Source of the DNA: Bipolaris cookei
Taxonomy: Eukaryota > Ascomycota > Dothideomycetes > Pleosporales > Pleosporaceae
Direction of reading: 5' to 3'
DNA: 64,000 nt
NCBI GenBank assembly: GCA_002286855.1
Contig: NRSV01000016.1
Location: 186,001 to 250,000 of the forward strand
The notes beneath the pieces are model-generated. The model saw only the letters and a program-made list of their open reading frames with translations, had not been told where the DNA came from and did not search any database. The translations under genes were made by a program, and so were the position numbers. Within the stretch, counting starts at the first letter, position 1. Every line of letters starts with the position of its first letter. This document shows, one piece after another, positions 11,251 to 23,439 of the stretch.

Positions 11251-14200
11251 TGGAAATAAGATTTTGGTGTGCTTTTGCATGGGTGACGTTGGCGCATAGC
11301 AAATAGAGTTCTTTGTTTTACTTGTCGTACGAAAGCAAAAGATATACTTCTCCCATAAATACGACTTGTAGGTTGTATATAGCGAAAGATGACATCTTGT
11401 ACAAGCATAGTTCTATACAATCCCAAATGTTGCCTTCATCAGATCTATCTGTATTTTTTTACATTTTATGTTATCAAAGTTGAACAAAAACCATGCTTTC
11501 TGATACTTTTCCTGCATTCCGGAAAATATTTGGGAGTGTAGAGGTTAAGAAAAAAAATTGATTCTGTCGGATCTGTAAAGTTGAATTACTCAAGTTGATA
11601 TATTTTTCAATCATGCGGTTGCCTCACCTCTAGTAAACTTACAAATCACCCCCTCTACATATTGATCCGCTCATTTGTCTTTTTGACTTTCTTTAAGAAA
11701 AAGAATTTCTATCTGGATATATGTTGCAGAACCCCTAAACGTAGGGTAAAGGTAAAAATGGATAGCTAGTGAACTATCACAATGATCAGGATGACCCTAT
11801 ATGCATTTTCCATGAGGTTTTCATTATATCATTATTTGTATATCAGCCTCCTTTACTAATTCTGTGAGTTTCTATAAGTGACGTTTGAGTTTGATGATGT
11901 TTTTCTAATGTCTTGCTAGTTTGGAAGTCGAATAAGCTTGTACTTCTCTTGGTAGTGAGCAAGATTGCGGTGTCGAAAAAATCATACGTAGGGAATTGAT
12001 CAGATATTCAAGTCGACGAAATCCAAACATTTTTTGACATGGCATAGTCTCCAGCTACTCCATCTTCTATTGCCTGCAATTTTGCTATGATATCCGGTAC
12101 TGGTAGGATGAGTCTGATGCAAAAGCGGGACATCATGTGAGCGCTGAACCATACGAGTACAGGCACCAACCTCAATCTCCCCTGTCCTTTGAGGTACAAT
12201 AGATAGGAATATTAACTTCATCGTTTTCAGTCTAAATGAAATTCTTGCATGCTTCGCTGCTGCAACTACGATCAAGTTGTACAAGTATGATATGTTCATA
12301 AACAACCTATAGTCCAGGTCTCAGTTACCTATTGACCATTTCCGTGGCCTCGGTCATCAGAAGATCCAGATTCAACCCCTCTGTAGTGTTTTTAGAGTTC
12401 TGATTGACGAGGTGATGCTGAACTTTCGGTTACACAATTCTGTACTTCTTTGTCGGCTGTTCATATCAGTTCCCTGATGGGTCTGGGAATCATCTTCCTG
12501 AGGCATTTCTGTGATGTTTCCTTGCTGAAAAGCTCGTCTAATAATGAAAAATACGGATAAATCGGAATCAGCATATTATTATTCAATTAGAGTCTATCTG
12601 CAGTTACGGATTATGTAAGATTCTGGCCAGGGGCCGTTCTAGGTGCTTGGTTGTGGTATTGGGGTTTCTTTGTATAGTACGCGTATTGTGCCTTGATTGC
12701 TATCCGCTTTAAGGTGTGTCTCTAGCAGATCCCGTGTGCTAACAAGTAGTTTAAAAAACAGGAAGAGATGTAGTCGGAATCAACATAGAGGCAGCCTTAT
12801 TCGCCGTTTCCGAAACAATGTGGCTGTGATGACAGTCATGGTTACTAGCCATTTGCAAAAAATCAGGGGCAAAAAGAAGACCAACTCCTTGCTCTCACAA
12901 AGGTCGAATGCAGCAGTCTCACCCTGTAAATAGCCATATACTAGAGCAAAAAGGTTCGGACTGAGAGGTCATACGTCCTTTCCTGTCTTTCCGTCAGCCC
13001 TGTTCTTATGAAAGAGTATCGGGGGTTTAAACCTATATAGTAGATAAAAGTCCTTGGTCCCCGGTCTGAGTTAGTGAGGGTGAGTGGCTGACAGGACAAT
13101 GGCAATGTACCAGAAATTGTAAACGGTAGGGTGGCATGCCTTGGCTTCACTTGAGTATGCACCATCAACTCTGCTAGGATGCCACACTCTATCGGGACCC
13201 CCAATGGCTATCCTTAATGGCGAGGGCGCTCCTCTCCTTTATACAAGCAACCAAGTCTTTTTTTTTGATATCAGATGCTATGAACATCTTGGTGGGGCCA
13301 TTTCCCTCATCGCTTGGGCATGAAGCTTTCTATCCCAGAGAGATGCCTGCCATCCACAAGTATCATTGCGTATAGACATGATGTAGGAGCAGATTTCCAT
13401 CAACACCAAGGCGTTGAGGTCCTGTAGTCTCAATCGCTGTACGCTGGTTGAGATATGCTGCGGTGCAGGCGAAGATGTACAATATATTGTAAAACAAATT
13501 TTCAAGTCTGCAACGGGACGCTCCCTGATCTGGTGATATGAACAAATTCAATCTGCAGATAGCCCATCTCAATGTATATTCTTTACGTTTTGGTGGAGCG
13601 TAGCCAGGAGGTGTTTGCGGGATATCTTTGCACATTCTGTTGTTGGACCTTGAGCAACAATATCTTTGTTATGCTTTGATAAGCTGACCCCTTGCTGGAC
13701 TTATGACAGGAAGCACGATGCCGCACTCATGTCGACAGCCATAACAAGCAGAATACCATCTTCTCTAACCCTTATATCATGCATGTTCTGATGCTGATGG
13801 CTGTTGGTTATAGCGCTAGTGCCCTGGCTTCACCTCTCAGTCTCGTCCGCGACTCCGCCGCCATCCTATCAACATCTTCGGGGCGGTCAACGAACCAATA
13901 CAACAGAACACAGAGGGCTCTCGAATTTGTATAACGCCTTTCTGAACTACTGGGTATCGTCTCTTTCCCTTTGTAGTCAGCATTGTAAGTGGCGATTCTG
14001 ATGGAGCCCCTCACCCAGCAGGCTTGACACATAATTTGTCTCTGTTCGACCGACATAACCTTCGCAGCGCGTCATCGAACTATTTAGCATAACAGTCGGT
14101 AAGCTAAAATCTCTAAACAGAGAGCTCTTCGACCAGGTCCGTATCTGCGAGGGCAGTCGACAGAAACACCATTCGGTGACTCGACTCCGATGGACTATCC

Positions 14201-17200
14201 GGCAGTAGCCATCGCCAGCTGAGCATCCTATCAACCTTTCAGAAGCTAACTGAAACTTCCGTAGCGTAGCGATAATAGCAGCTTCACATCATGAAAACAT
14301 CGGCGCTCGTCATGATCGCGTCCCTTTTCTCCGTAGAAGCCCCGTTAACGCACTCAACTCCTATGACTTCAAAGCAACCATACAAACGACAGCGACACGA
14401 GGTAACAAAAGCATCGAAACACTTTTGGCACCAATGAGTGCTCATCAGAAGGTTCGCAACGAATGATCAGGATACCCACAGCCATTTCGGGCTAGGAGCG
14501 CACGACTGACAACGTATTTACACCTTTACGCGAACCTGCACTGGCAGCAACCCAAACAAGAAGTTCTAGAGAGCACAGAAATGCTGTGTGAACCTGGCCG
14601 AACCGGAGAATGTCGCTGTGATATACAGATGTGACAAAGCCCACAAGATAAGCCATTTGTTGACCCTCCCTTACACCTTAGAGAAAGAATAACTGACACA
14701 AATCCAAAGCAATCACAATCAACCTGTCGAACCCGAGCGGCATTCTATGTAACGTGGGAGACGGGTTCCAGGGCGGGCACGGGGTGGTTGCAGCATACCA
14801 CACGATTTCTTTCGAAATGCGAATGCCCAGCATGATGAGTCCCAACACTCACAGAACTTTCTCCATACAGAGCCCTAATCCTCGACCGTTTGACATCAGT
14901 CCTTTTTCGACGGAGGGTGTCTGCCAAATGGATAGCATGGAAGGCAAGATCCTAGGATAAGATCACAGAACGGCACGGGCGACAGGTATGAAGGTGCGAG
15001 GCAACATGGAAACCAGACGCTAACGCGAGACAAGAACGGAGCCAATATGCTTGCCATTGTCACACACGGAGTCCTGTGTCGTGCACTGATTAAGCATCAG
15101 CCGAGTCGCTTGCTCTCGAATGGACGTCACAGATGGAAAGGAAAGGAAACCAGACAAAGAAGAGCCCGTAGTGAGGTGGTTCGGGCCAGCCGGCATGCTC
15201 AAACATCTGTCGTATGATTCCTGCGACAGAAGAGCCGAGGCGATGAGTGGTTGCATCTCCAATGTCATCTGAAGCAGTATGTCCAGGGAACACAGCATGA
15301 TATGCATATGACCATTCTCAGCATGAGGTCGACCATGAGTCCAATCGTTCCTCTGCGACGATAGTCAGGGCCGACATGAAACTCAACCCTCAGTAAGCTT
15401 CATCAGGTTTACATGTATCGCCAGGTGTTCCCACAACAAACCGCTGATACCGTTCGTGGCGAGCGAGTGATGGTTTCACTTTCGTGTATACAGATATCTG
15501 GTATGATGATAAAATATCTCCGTTTGGATGTGAGGTGGAGCCATGGTATCCGGGTTGTGAAAAGTCATTCTTCCAGCATCGACAAAAACATGATTGCTGC
15601 AAGACGAGGCGAAGACCAAACGTCAGCGAGGTGCGAGGATATACCAAGAGGTGGATGAATAATCCCATCTTAGAAAAAGAAAGTGTTTGGGGGTCGAATG
15701 GTAATGCCAGAGGTGGCATAATGGGGCATGCAATCTCCATCTGATGTAGCAAGCATCCCTGGTGCCCTCTGGATAAGTCGCCCCTGATCGCACTGCCCGG
15801 CCTATTTGACACAATTCTGACATCAACGACCGTATCTATATGCCAGAAGATCTGTAGAACTGGCCATTGACCCGATGTTTTGTAGTTTGCGAGGTTTAGT
15901 CTCTTACTCCGAGGTTTCCAGGATGGTCTTGTTGTCGACTGGTTGTCAAGAACGGCGTACTCGATTGAAATAGGGCTCATTTCCCAGACCGCTATTGGCA
16001 TTTTGCGATATGCCTCTGCTTCAGCATGCCTTTTTCTAACATTGGGAACAGAAGCCCAAAGGTCGATTCCGATGTCGCCAGTAAGCATGGAGTCGTCGAA
16101 ATTGGGATATCTATGACTGAGCATTGTTGTCTCAAACGGTCACAAAGCCGCAAACTCTCACTAGCGATATGCGTATGTCTTATGGGATTTCAATATTTCT
16201 CTCTCCTACTCTTTAACCCCCATATCCATGGCCAATCGCAACGACATACCACCCGATAGGAGCAGTGAACCCCAGGGCCATTCCGGTAGAGCAATTGTTC
16301 AAGCAGGGTAATTCAGCGGTGTGATTTCTGAGTTAGCTGCTGAACAAGACTCCCAAGATCTAGTCAAGAGCAATGAAGTGGACGAAGGTAAGTTTGAATA
16401 TTGAAACACTGGTCAACCAATCCAAGGATCAACCTTCCATGGCTAATCGGGCCTTCATCACCCAAGAACGTTCAGTGGCAGTATCCACAATACAAGGCGC
16501 TCTCAACGTATGCCTTGGCTCAGATCTCCTAGACTAGTGAACTCAATAGCTTCTTTTATGCGTAGTATTTTGATACTTGACAACTAACGCGGACAAGGGC
16601 TGTCTGCGATTGGGATTTAGCTTACTTCTTTCGCAATAGCGAACTATGGAGCAGAACCAGGTAACAAAGAAATAGGGAGAAGAAAGCGAGCCATCACGGC
16701 GAATAACTATTTTTTCGCTCCCAGTATTCAATCCGACCCCCAGTGGTGGATATAAACGACGCAGGAGAAGTGCGGCCGTTCTCAAAGTCGTGACTTCATG
16801 GGATGGTCATGCTATCCGGGGATGGTAGATGGGTGACGGCCTGCGTAGGACTTTGTCATTGTCAGCAACAAAGCACATCTCGAAGCAAGACATGCAGCTG
16901 TCCAGACTATCGAAAGCTCGCCTTGCTAGCCTTGGGCTTTGGCAATTGGTCGGCGTGTCTCCCGGCATACAGATTCTCGAGATGGTGTAGCGAAATGTAC
17001 GCACCCGATGTGTATGTGTCTTCCTGCAGCCACCTGCCATCCCGATATTGAGAGTACATGATACCGCTACCATCGCGTCCACAAATATGTGTCCCCGTCC
17101 CCTATTCAGGTTGATAAGAAGAGCGTCTCGGCACACGGCCCGCAGATGGCTAAGATTGAGCGACGGATGGAGATGAGACTGCATACCGACGGATGGTGTC

Positions 17201-18805
17201 AAATTTGTAAAACAGGATGCTCGTGGGGTAATTTTAAGAAACATAGAAAGCCATACTTGACCACAATACTGATCTGCTTGTAGGTGTGTCGCATTACAGT
17301 GACCAAAGAGGAAGTCCTTTGGCAAACAGCTAGGTGAATTCATCAAGTACCCGATGACACCTATGTGCGAAGGACCGTGAAGATCTGTCTATCAAGCATT
17401 CTCTAAGGGTCGACAGCTGATCTCAAGTTCCGGCTATTCTCTGGTCCTGTGGACAAGGTATGTTGTTATCCGGGTATGCTAACTACTATGCAGACAGCCC
17501 TTAGTGTGGTGGGGGTTTGCGGGTGTCTGCTAATGCGAGATCATCAAGTCGCGTCAAGGCCTGCCTGCAATGAACTTTCCGGATGCGGAAAATTCATTTA
17601 TGGCTGCTCCAATCGATGAAGAATATGGGTGGCTTCTTGTAGTGTCTGGTAATCGCTGAGAGGAAAGTCTCTGTTGTTGACTGTCTTCCGCGGAGCTCTC
17701 GGTCCCTTTCCTTGTCAGCGTCATGCGTTAGTCTGAAGCAGATTCATCTTCTGAAGGAAGACAGCTACTCTAACAAGAGAAGCAAAAGACTTTGTTTATT
17801 GACGATGTTGTTGGAGTAGGTGAGCTGAGGGGGGGGGTATGATCGTGAGGGACAGGCAAGATTGGAAGCAACCAACTCCACGCCGGTCCGTGCGCCAGAT
17901 TCCCCTCGAGCAGCTCAGCGACACGACCAGGCATTGGATGGTCTCTGTTCTGTTGAAGGAGCTGCATGTCGTGTATACGACAGACATTTTCGGGCTCTGT
18001 AGCTCAAGTATAGGGAGAAAGATATCGTCTTGAGATTGTGGTTGGGTGAACCTTTGCGGGGCGATCAAGGACCAACGTCGACAGTATCAGTAGCGTGGGG
18101 AGGATGCAGCAGACTCACAAGAAAACGTCAAACGATTCTTGTGCTCGAAAGCATTATTGATTCCTCTCGGGTGGAGCCTGGCCCCGGTGCGATTGTATGC
18201 ATGCAGCAACTCGGGAGTACGCGAGACGCGTTGCCGCAATTGATTTTGATGGCCCTCGCGACACCAACTGTGGGAACAGGATACGTCTGCTTTTTCGATG
18301 AATACGCATGGGCCATAGAACTGATTCTCTAAGTTCTTCAGGAGAGATGATCAAATCAAGTGTAAAGATGGTTGTGAACGTAACATTACAGATTTACGGA
18401 CGCGATCTTCACAAAGAAAGTCTTTGTTCTTCCCAGACTTAGTGCTACTACGAACCGGAAATTGCCAAACCCTCTATCCACGCACGTTCTTAGCGTCTTT
18501 CTTAAGTGGCCTTATAACTTCTTCGTACAGGCTCTTTCTGATCAACTTGGCGTGAGAATTCAGGAGCAAGTATAATCCCAAAGATTCCTCTTGCTTACTG
18601 ATCCTGGACATGAGTAGCCTCTGCACAGTTCATAGGCTGCTGAAACAAAAGAGTTCGGTGAACAAACAAGACAGGCTGATAGTTCAAGGCTCAAGAGCGC
18701 AAATGAGCTACAAAGCTTTCTAACTAGGATATGCACAGTACTCATTCTACATGAAACATATCATAACCACCAACTTCTCATGGGAAATGATACGATGCGA
18801 GCACC
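11251..18805. other. 7.5-kb gene-poor block
   Basis: No open frame in this block has a recognisable domain. 11.4-12.6 kb is clearly AT-rich with homopolymer tracts, as seen in decayed repeat DNA; the rest is of mixed composition. The longest ATG-initiated frame is 244 codons on the minus strand (16124-15390), without identifiable motifs. A weak candidate small secreted ORF at 14291 is listed separately. A run of ten G lies near 17829. I see no tRNA, no transposase relic that can be named and no tandem array. Confidence 0.5.
14291..14466 (+). CDS. Possible tiny secreted peptide (very weak candidate)
   Basis: An ATG at 14291 opens with MKTSALVMIASLFSVEAP, a plausible signal peptide. It is followed by a KRQR site that a Kex2-type protease could cut. 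A potential 47-nt intron (14402-14448, GTAACA..CAG) would give 42 aa; read through, the frame stops after 48 codons. Both products are very short and contain no cysteine. Chance is a likely explanation; it is listed because the block also contains a secreted enzyme and a cysteine-rich relic. Confidence 0.13.
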
Positions 18806-20072
18806 TTACGGTTCCGCATCCCTGCCCGAAATGACACCAGTCAGCTGAATAGCATCATCCACCAAGTTATTGAGCTGATCAAACTCTCCTTGTAGCCACC
18901 TATCCAGCACAACTTGATCTTGGTTAACGAATGATGTACGTTCGGCGGGCAGGACACCGGTGCATTCCTTGAGATCATTGATGTTATTGACACCGAGCAA
19001 CGACAGACGCGTGTAGGCTTTGGCATAGTCCTGATCATTTTTTAAGTTTGGATTCTCGAGCAAAGTGATTGGAAATACGTACCGCATTCCACCTTCCTTG
19101 TGCAGTAGCCCTGTCACTGAACTGCGCCCAGGATGTACTTGTTCTCGAGTCCTTGCTCAAGTTGATGTCGCTTTGGAACTTGATGACACGGAGCGGTGCG
19201 TTGCCGGTGGTCTGAGGGTAGAAGGCCATATCCCATATACCGGGTGTCGAGTCTTGTGGGTCGCCGTCGCGACTGGTGTCGACAAAGTGCTGCTGCGACG
19301 TAGTGTGTGCGCCTACCAGGGCTACGAGGTCATGGGCATCGATGGTCTTGTCTTGAAAGAGTTTGATGAGCTTATCTGCCGAGTCCTTCTCACCAGGCAA
19401 AAGTCCAGTAGGGCCCGCTTTGCTGTTGTCTTTGCGGCCAACGAAGGTACGGAGACGGGGGCCGAGCGGGCAAACAACAGTCGCGACATTGGCGCCGAAC
19501 TGGATGATGTCTGCCATGCTCATTCCATACTGGTTGTATTTAGTATACCACTTCTTGGTCTGGTCAGCGATGGCTGCAAGGCCATTATTGTCCGTTCTCG
19601 TCATTTCATCACTAAGAAGAATACTGCCGTCCGCACCACCGTAGCTGCTGCTCTTGGACCAGACACCTGCATCGTGGAAACCCAGACGCACGGCTTGACG
19701 AGCAAATTTATTGCAACGACCGGAGGTACCGTTGAACTTGGCTGTCATCTCATATGCGAGCCACTTCCAGTGGCAACACAAGTCAGCTTTGCAGGCTGCA
19801 CTTCCAATGTTGCCAACTGGGATCGATGTGTCCATGACGGCGGACTCAGCAGACTTCTGATCCAGGATAATGGCTTTGATATCTTTCCCGATAGCTGTAA
19901 GTTTAGAATCTGCGAGGGTCTTCAGGTCGCCAATGAGTTCTTTAGAAGTCTGGCGCTTCTCACGAGCAGCTAGGTAGCGCATTTCGGCCATGGTATCGCC
20001 CATGCCGGGGTGAGCTTCGGTCAGGGGGATGTATGTCAGAAGGGCATAACTGAGGTAGGAGAGAGTCTTCAT
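18806..20072 (-). CDS. Secreted class II fungal heme peroxidase (ligninase-like)
   Basis: Exon 1 is 20072-19083 and exon 2 is 19030-18806, joined across a 52-nt intron (GTACGT..CAG), giving 404 aa. I chose the ATG at 20072 because it opens a hydrophobic signal peptide (MKTLSYLSYALLTYIPLTEA); a longer frame upstream lacks one. RQAVRLGFHDAG carries the distal Arg129 and His133, and GADGS (146-150) is a conserved calcium-binding motif. The proximal haem His256 sits in LVALVGAHTTS, and DPQDSTPGIWD matches the class II fingerprint. Eight or more cysteines fit disulfide bonding. Such enzymes oxidise phenolics or lignin-like compounds with H2O2. Whether it has the Mn site or surface Trp of classical lignin-degrading members cannot be settled by eye. 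It stands alone in a gene-poor region. Confidence 0.85.
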
Positions 20073-20583
20073 TGTAGTGTTTGGTGTTGAAACGAATGGA
20101 TGAAAGATGATTGCGACTCTGGATCGATGTAGTGCTGAGATCATAGCAGATTTTATATCAACATCTCTTTCCACGTCAGGTTGCAAGTTCAAGAGCAAAG
20201 TCAGCCTGTGCATTCCAGAGTCGAAGATGATTTGCTAACCAGCTTAGACTGTAATTCCACTATGAAAGCCACCATGAGTTCTAGACACTCGGAATAGATG
20301 AATACGAAGACCCTAGGCTTTGTACCTGGCCTGATGAATGCCGTAGGACCCTCGTGGCGTTGATCTATCGATTCTGCCACACTCTAGTTGCATGGTATCC
20401 GACCACATGGTCAAGGAAGAAACACAATTTCCAGTCGAATGGTAGCTGAAAGCGGAGCGGGATATGCAATCTAAATAATTGGCCAGATGAGCAAAGGGGA
20501 GGGTAACTTCAGCCTGGATGACGGATCCTCAGATATGGGAGGCGAAACTACTTGTGGAAAGCTGCTGTAATACGTGAATTATA

Positions 20584-21054
20584 TTACACATTCTTTTTTG
20601 AGTCTGGTGTGTAATACAAATTTTCATCGTAGTCTGAAAGATTGTTACATGGCGAACATGATTTGCTTCCCTTCTCATCAACTTTCCCATGCGCTAGATA
20701 ATTGAATTTGTGACACGCTCCATGCCAGCGCACACCACAACCCCATGTCCTCGAACTAACTGTATGTAATTGACTTCTATTCCAATGCAAACACATTTCA
20801 CCTGGCAAATATTGTCCCGACGGTCAAAAGGACCGGGACGGCCTTTCAATCAGATGCAGTGATATATTGAACGAGTACTTGGGACTCATGCTTGGCGTGC
20901 ATACAGCAAGACTATTCTTAGCCATTACTGGTTGATTGGTTCCAGATCCAAGGTTGCTAGATCGCGCAGGTGCAATCTCAACCCGTCTATGGTGAGACGC
21001 TAAATGCATTTGGACTTCAGCCTCACCATTGAAGTAGCTTTGGAGTCTTACCAA
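20584..21054 (-). pseudogene. Cysteine-rich ORF relic with one in-frame TGA
   Basis: On the minus strand a frame runs from about 21054 to 20584 and is broken by a single TGA at 20826-20824. The part after the stop, about 75 codons, is rich in Cys, Trp, His and Asn (segments MCLHWNR, WGCGVRWHGACH, KSCSPCNN). That is a composition typical of a folded, disulfide-stabilised small protein. The stop could derive from CGA by a C-to-T change. I do not recognise the family and find no signal peptide. It may be a real gene with an unseen intron, a decayed gene, or chance. Confidence 0.28.
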
Positions 21055-22264
21055 ACCCTTTCCAAAAGTGCAGATAATATTGGTGATAGGTTAGATACAA
21101 TTGATCTGAGTGAATCAACAAAGGATGCCAAACGTGGAAATATTTATGGGATCAGAGATCGATATGATTGCGAGGATACATGGAACCAGCCGGTAAGCTG
21201 CATAGCAGGGGATGTGCAAAGACAGCATACATTTAACCGGATAACGTACATTCAGCTCCTGATTTCCAAGCCAATATCGCGGAACTATATAGATGTTCCG
21301 CGTCTTGTCTCTGCGCTTGATACGCTCGGCTCCTCAAAAAGCGGCTACTTTGTGTTTCCAGGACCGAGGCAGAGGGAAATTCTGAGCTAAAGCGAAGAGT
21401 AGATATCACGTGACTTGTACTATCGAGGGGGAAGTTTGGTACTCCCAATTCATTGATATAGATTGTAGTATGTTCATGATGCAAGGTTGTTTTGACGCGT
21501 AAAGTAAATCATCCAGATGGAAAATAAGAGAGGAGTCGGAACATCGCATGAGCCTCTAACTCTATGTCACAAAAAAAGAATGCCCACCACCAGGGCTTGT
21601 CGAAGTCAGATTCGCTAACTACCCACGACTGAACAGGTAGGCTTGATACTTGTATGACGGAAGGCCTTGCTTAGCAGGTGGGATAAGAGTTAGGTAATCA
21701 AAGATCTCAACACGACAGGACCATTGCGAATGAGTTGACAACGACATGCATTACTGTTGGCGCAGCAAGTAGGACTAACAAGCAGGGTGAGCGGAGATGG
21801 TGGGGCTGACAAAGGGCGCCATCTCAACTCAGCTTAGGCGAATTCTAATTCAGTCGCTCGCGAGATCCTTCTTCTCCCACAGCCACCGCCTCGCAACACT
21901 GACAACGCAACATAAGAGGAGCTTTGCATCTAATTTCGGACACAACAGGGTTGACAGCGATGGATGTTGCTGTGCGGTGTGGACCTCTGCATAATAATGT
22001 CTGAGAAGATGCGGTAGGCTTCGATGCTGCATTGTCAGCTTTCTAAGGCTCAGCCTTTCTCAGCTGCTGCGCATCAGACGGAGCTACGCGATCCTGTTCA
22101 TTTATGCGTGGTAGACTAGTATAATTCCCGCTTTCTTCAGCTCTTCTCTTTCTTCTTGTTTGGCTCATACCCATACAAATTTTTCCACGGTCCCCATCGC
22201 AGTTGCAATAATCTTTCCTTATTGGCTGGCCCTGGTTTACGCAACAATCTACAACAGGACTGAG
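21055..22264. other. Intergenic, no gene seen
   Basis: A 128-codon ATG frame at 21004-21390 (+) runs into this stretch; it has no motif or repeat and overlaps the relic on the other strand. The remainder is unremarkable and ends in the upstream region of the phosphoesterase-like gene. Confidence 0.4.
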
Positions 22265-23167
22265 ATGCAGATTTCCAAGATGCGGCGGCTGTCAGGCCTC
22301 TTCTCCGGACCCAAGACTTCATTCCAAGTTCTCTCGGATCTCCACTTGGACCACGAATCACAGTACCTCACCTTTCACATACCGGTAGCAGCGCCATATC
22401 TAATTCTTGCTGGAAACATTGGCCGCCTGCTTGACTATGAACAGTATCTCGCCTTCCTCATACGGCGATGTAAACTTTATGAAAAAGTCTACCTAGTTCT
22501 TGGAGCACTCGAATTCCATGGAGTTGGATGGATGGAAGGGCTGCAATTAGCGCACCAGCTAGAAAAAGAGCCAGCAACACAAGGCCGACTGGAGATACTC
22601 TACGAGACGAGAAGTGATGTACCGGGAACGAACATTACACTGTTAGGGTGCACACTGTGGAGTCAGATACCAAAGTCGGATGCAAGCGCTGCCTTGCGCA
22701 AGATGCCAGAGTTTGACGAGGTAGATGGGATTCAGGACTGGAGCGTAGAGAAGCACAACGGGGAACATGAGCGAGACCTCCAGTGGTTAATCGATGAACT
22801 AAAGAACCCAAGCGCAGGCGAGAGCAGCTTATCCCCTGGTACTTCTGCACCCAGGCAGCAACGGCAGCTTATCGTCGTCACAGCGTTTGCAGCAGATCTT
22901 CGTGGATGCCTAGAGCCTTGGCAAGTCGACGCACCATGGGCTTCTTCATACGGAACAAACCTTCTCGATAACCCGTCATTCAGTGCTGTCAAGATGTGGA
23001 TCTCGGGAGCGACAGGCCGTACATGCGAGTTCAAGAGAGGGCAGACGACAGTTGTTAGCAACCAGCGTGGAAGAGTCGGCGAGCACGTTACTGGCGCGTT
23101 GAAAGATGGCCTGTCAGAAAAGCAGAAAGTCGGCTTGTTTGACGTCATGCGGGTCGTGAAGATGTAG
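22265..23167 (+). CDS. Calcineurin-like phosphoesterase-fold protein with lost metal ligands (pseudoenzyme)
   Basis: A single exon of 300 aa from the ATG at 22265; the frame is open further 5' but has no ATG there. The fold is recognisable along its whole length, from FQVLSDLHLDH (residues 20-30) to VSNQRG near the end, matching the fungal Ser/Thr-phosphatase superfamily. The metal-binding motifs are altered except the first. DxH is kept (Asp25, His27). The GD motif is GN (residues 50-51). GNHE is GALE (80-83). The catalytic THH segment is TAF (206-208). The GHTH motif is GATG (248-251). Two-metal hydrolysis as known in this family is therefore unlikely. It is the first of three plus-strand genes spaced about 270 bp apart. 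A binding or regulatory role is inference. Confidence 0.8.
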   Translation: MQISKMRRLSGLFSGPKTSFQVLSDLHLDHESQYLTFHIPVAAPYLILAGNIGRLLDYEQYLAFLIRRCKLYEKVYLVLGALEFHGVGWMEGLQLAHQLEKEPATQGRLEILYETRSDVPGTNITLLGCTLWSQIPKSDASAALRKMPEFDEVDGIQDWSVEKHNGEHERDLQWLIDELKNPSAGESSLSPGTSAPRQQRQLIVVTAFAADLRGCLEPWQVDAPWASSYGTNLLDNPSFSAVKMWISGATGRTCEFKRGQTTVVSNQRGRVGEHVTGALKDGLSEKQKVGLFDVMRVVKM

Positions 23168-23439
23168 CAATGCATACTGGGCTTGCCAAATCTTACCGTA
23201 AAATGGCTGATCACATATCTTTGTGTCTTTGTGCATGAATGCGAGGTACGAGACGCCAGTTTGCCAGCCCCATAATGCTGACCAATATCTCTCAACCCTA
23301 TGACGCTGTCCCGTATTCAAGAAGATACGATGATGCCTGATTACCGTCAAGTATAGCATTTACAGTTTTCGATACCGTGGCTGGCTGCTCCATCTCCATT
23401 TTATTGAACTCCACAGTTCCAAACATCTTTACCGCCGAC

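Noticed and set aside
12000..12305. 101-codon minus-strand frame with an internal MKLIFLSIV start resembling a signal peptide
   Set aside because: The hydrophobic stretch is too short, and the rest is not protein-like.
15390..16124. 244-codon ATG frame on the minus strand opening with LSHRYPNFDDSMLTGD, reminiscent of the start of HET domains (LSHxW)
   Set aside because: The HET pattern does not continue in this frame, and the best continuation in another frame (SLMSELCQI) is too weak. It may be a relic, but I cannot support it.
21004..21390. 128-codon ATG frame on the plus strand
   Set aside because: No recognisable content, no good start context and overlap with a more protein-like minus-strand frame.
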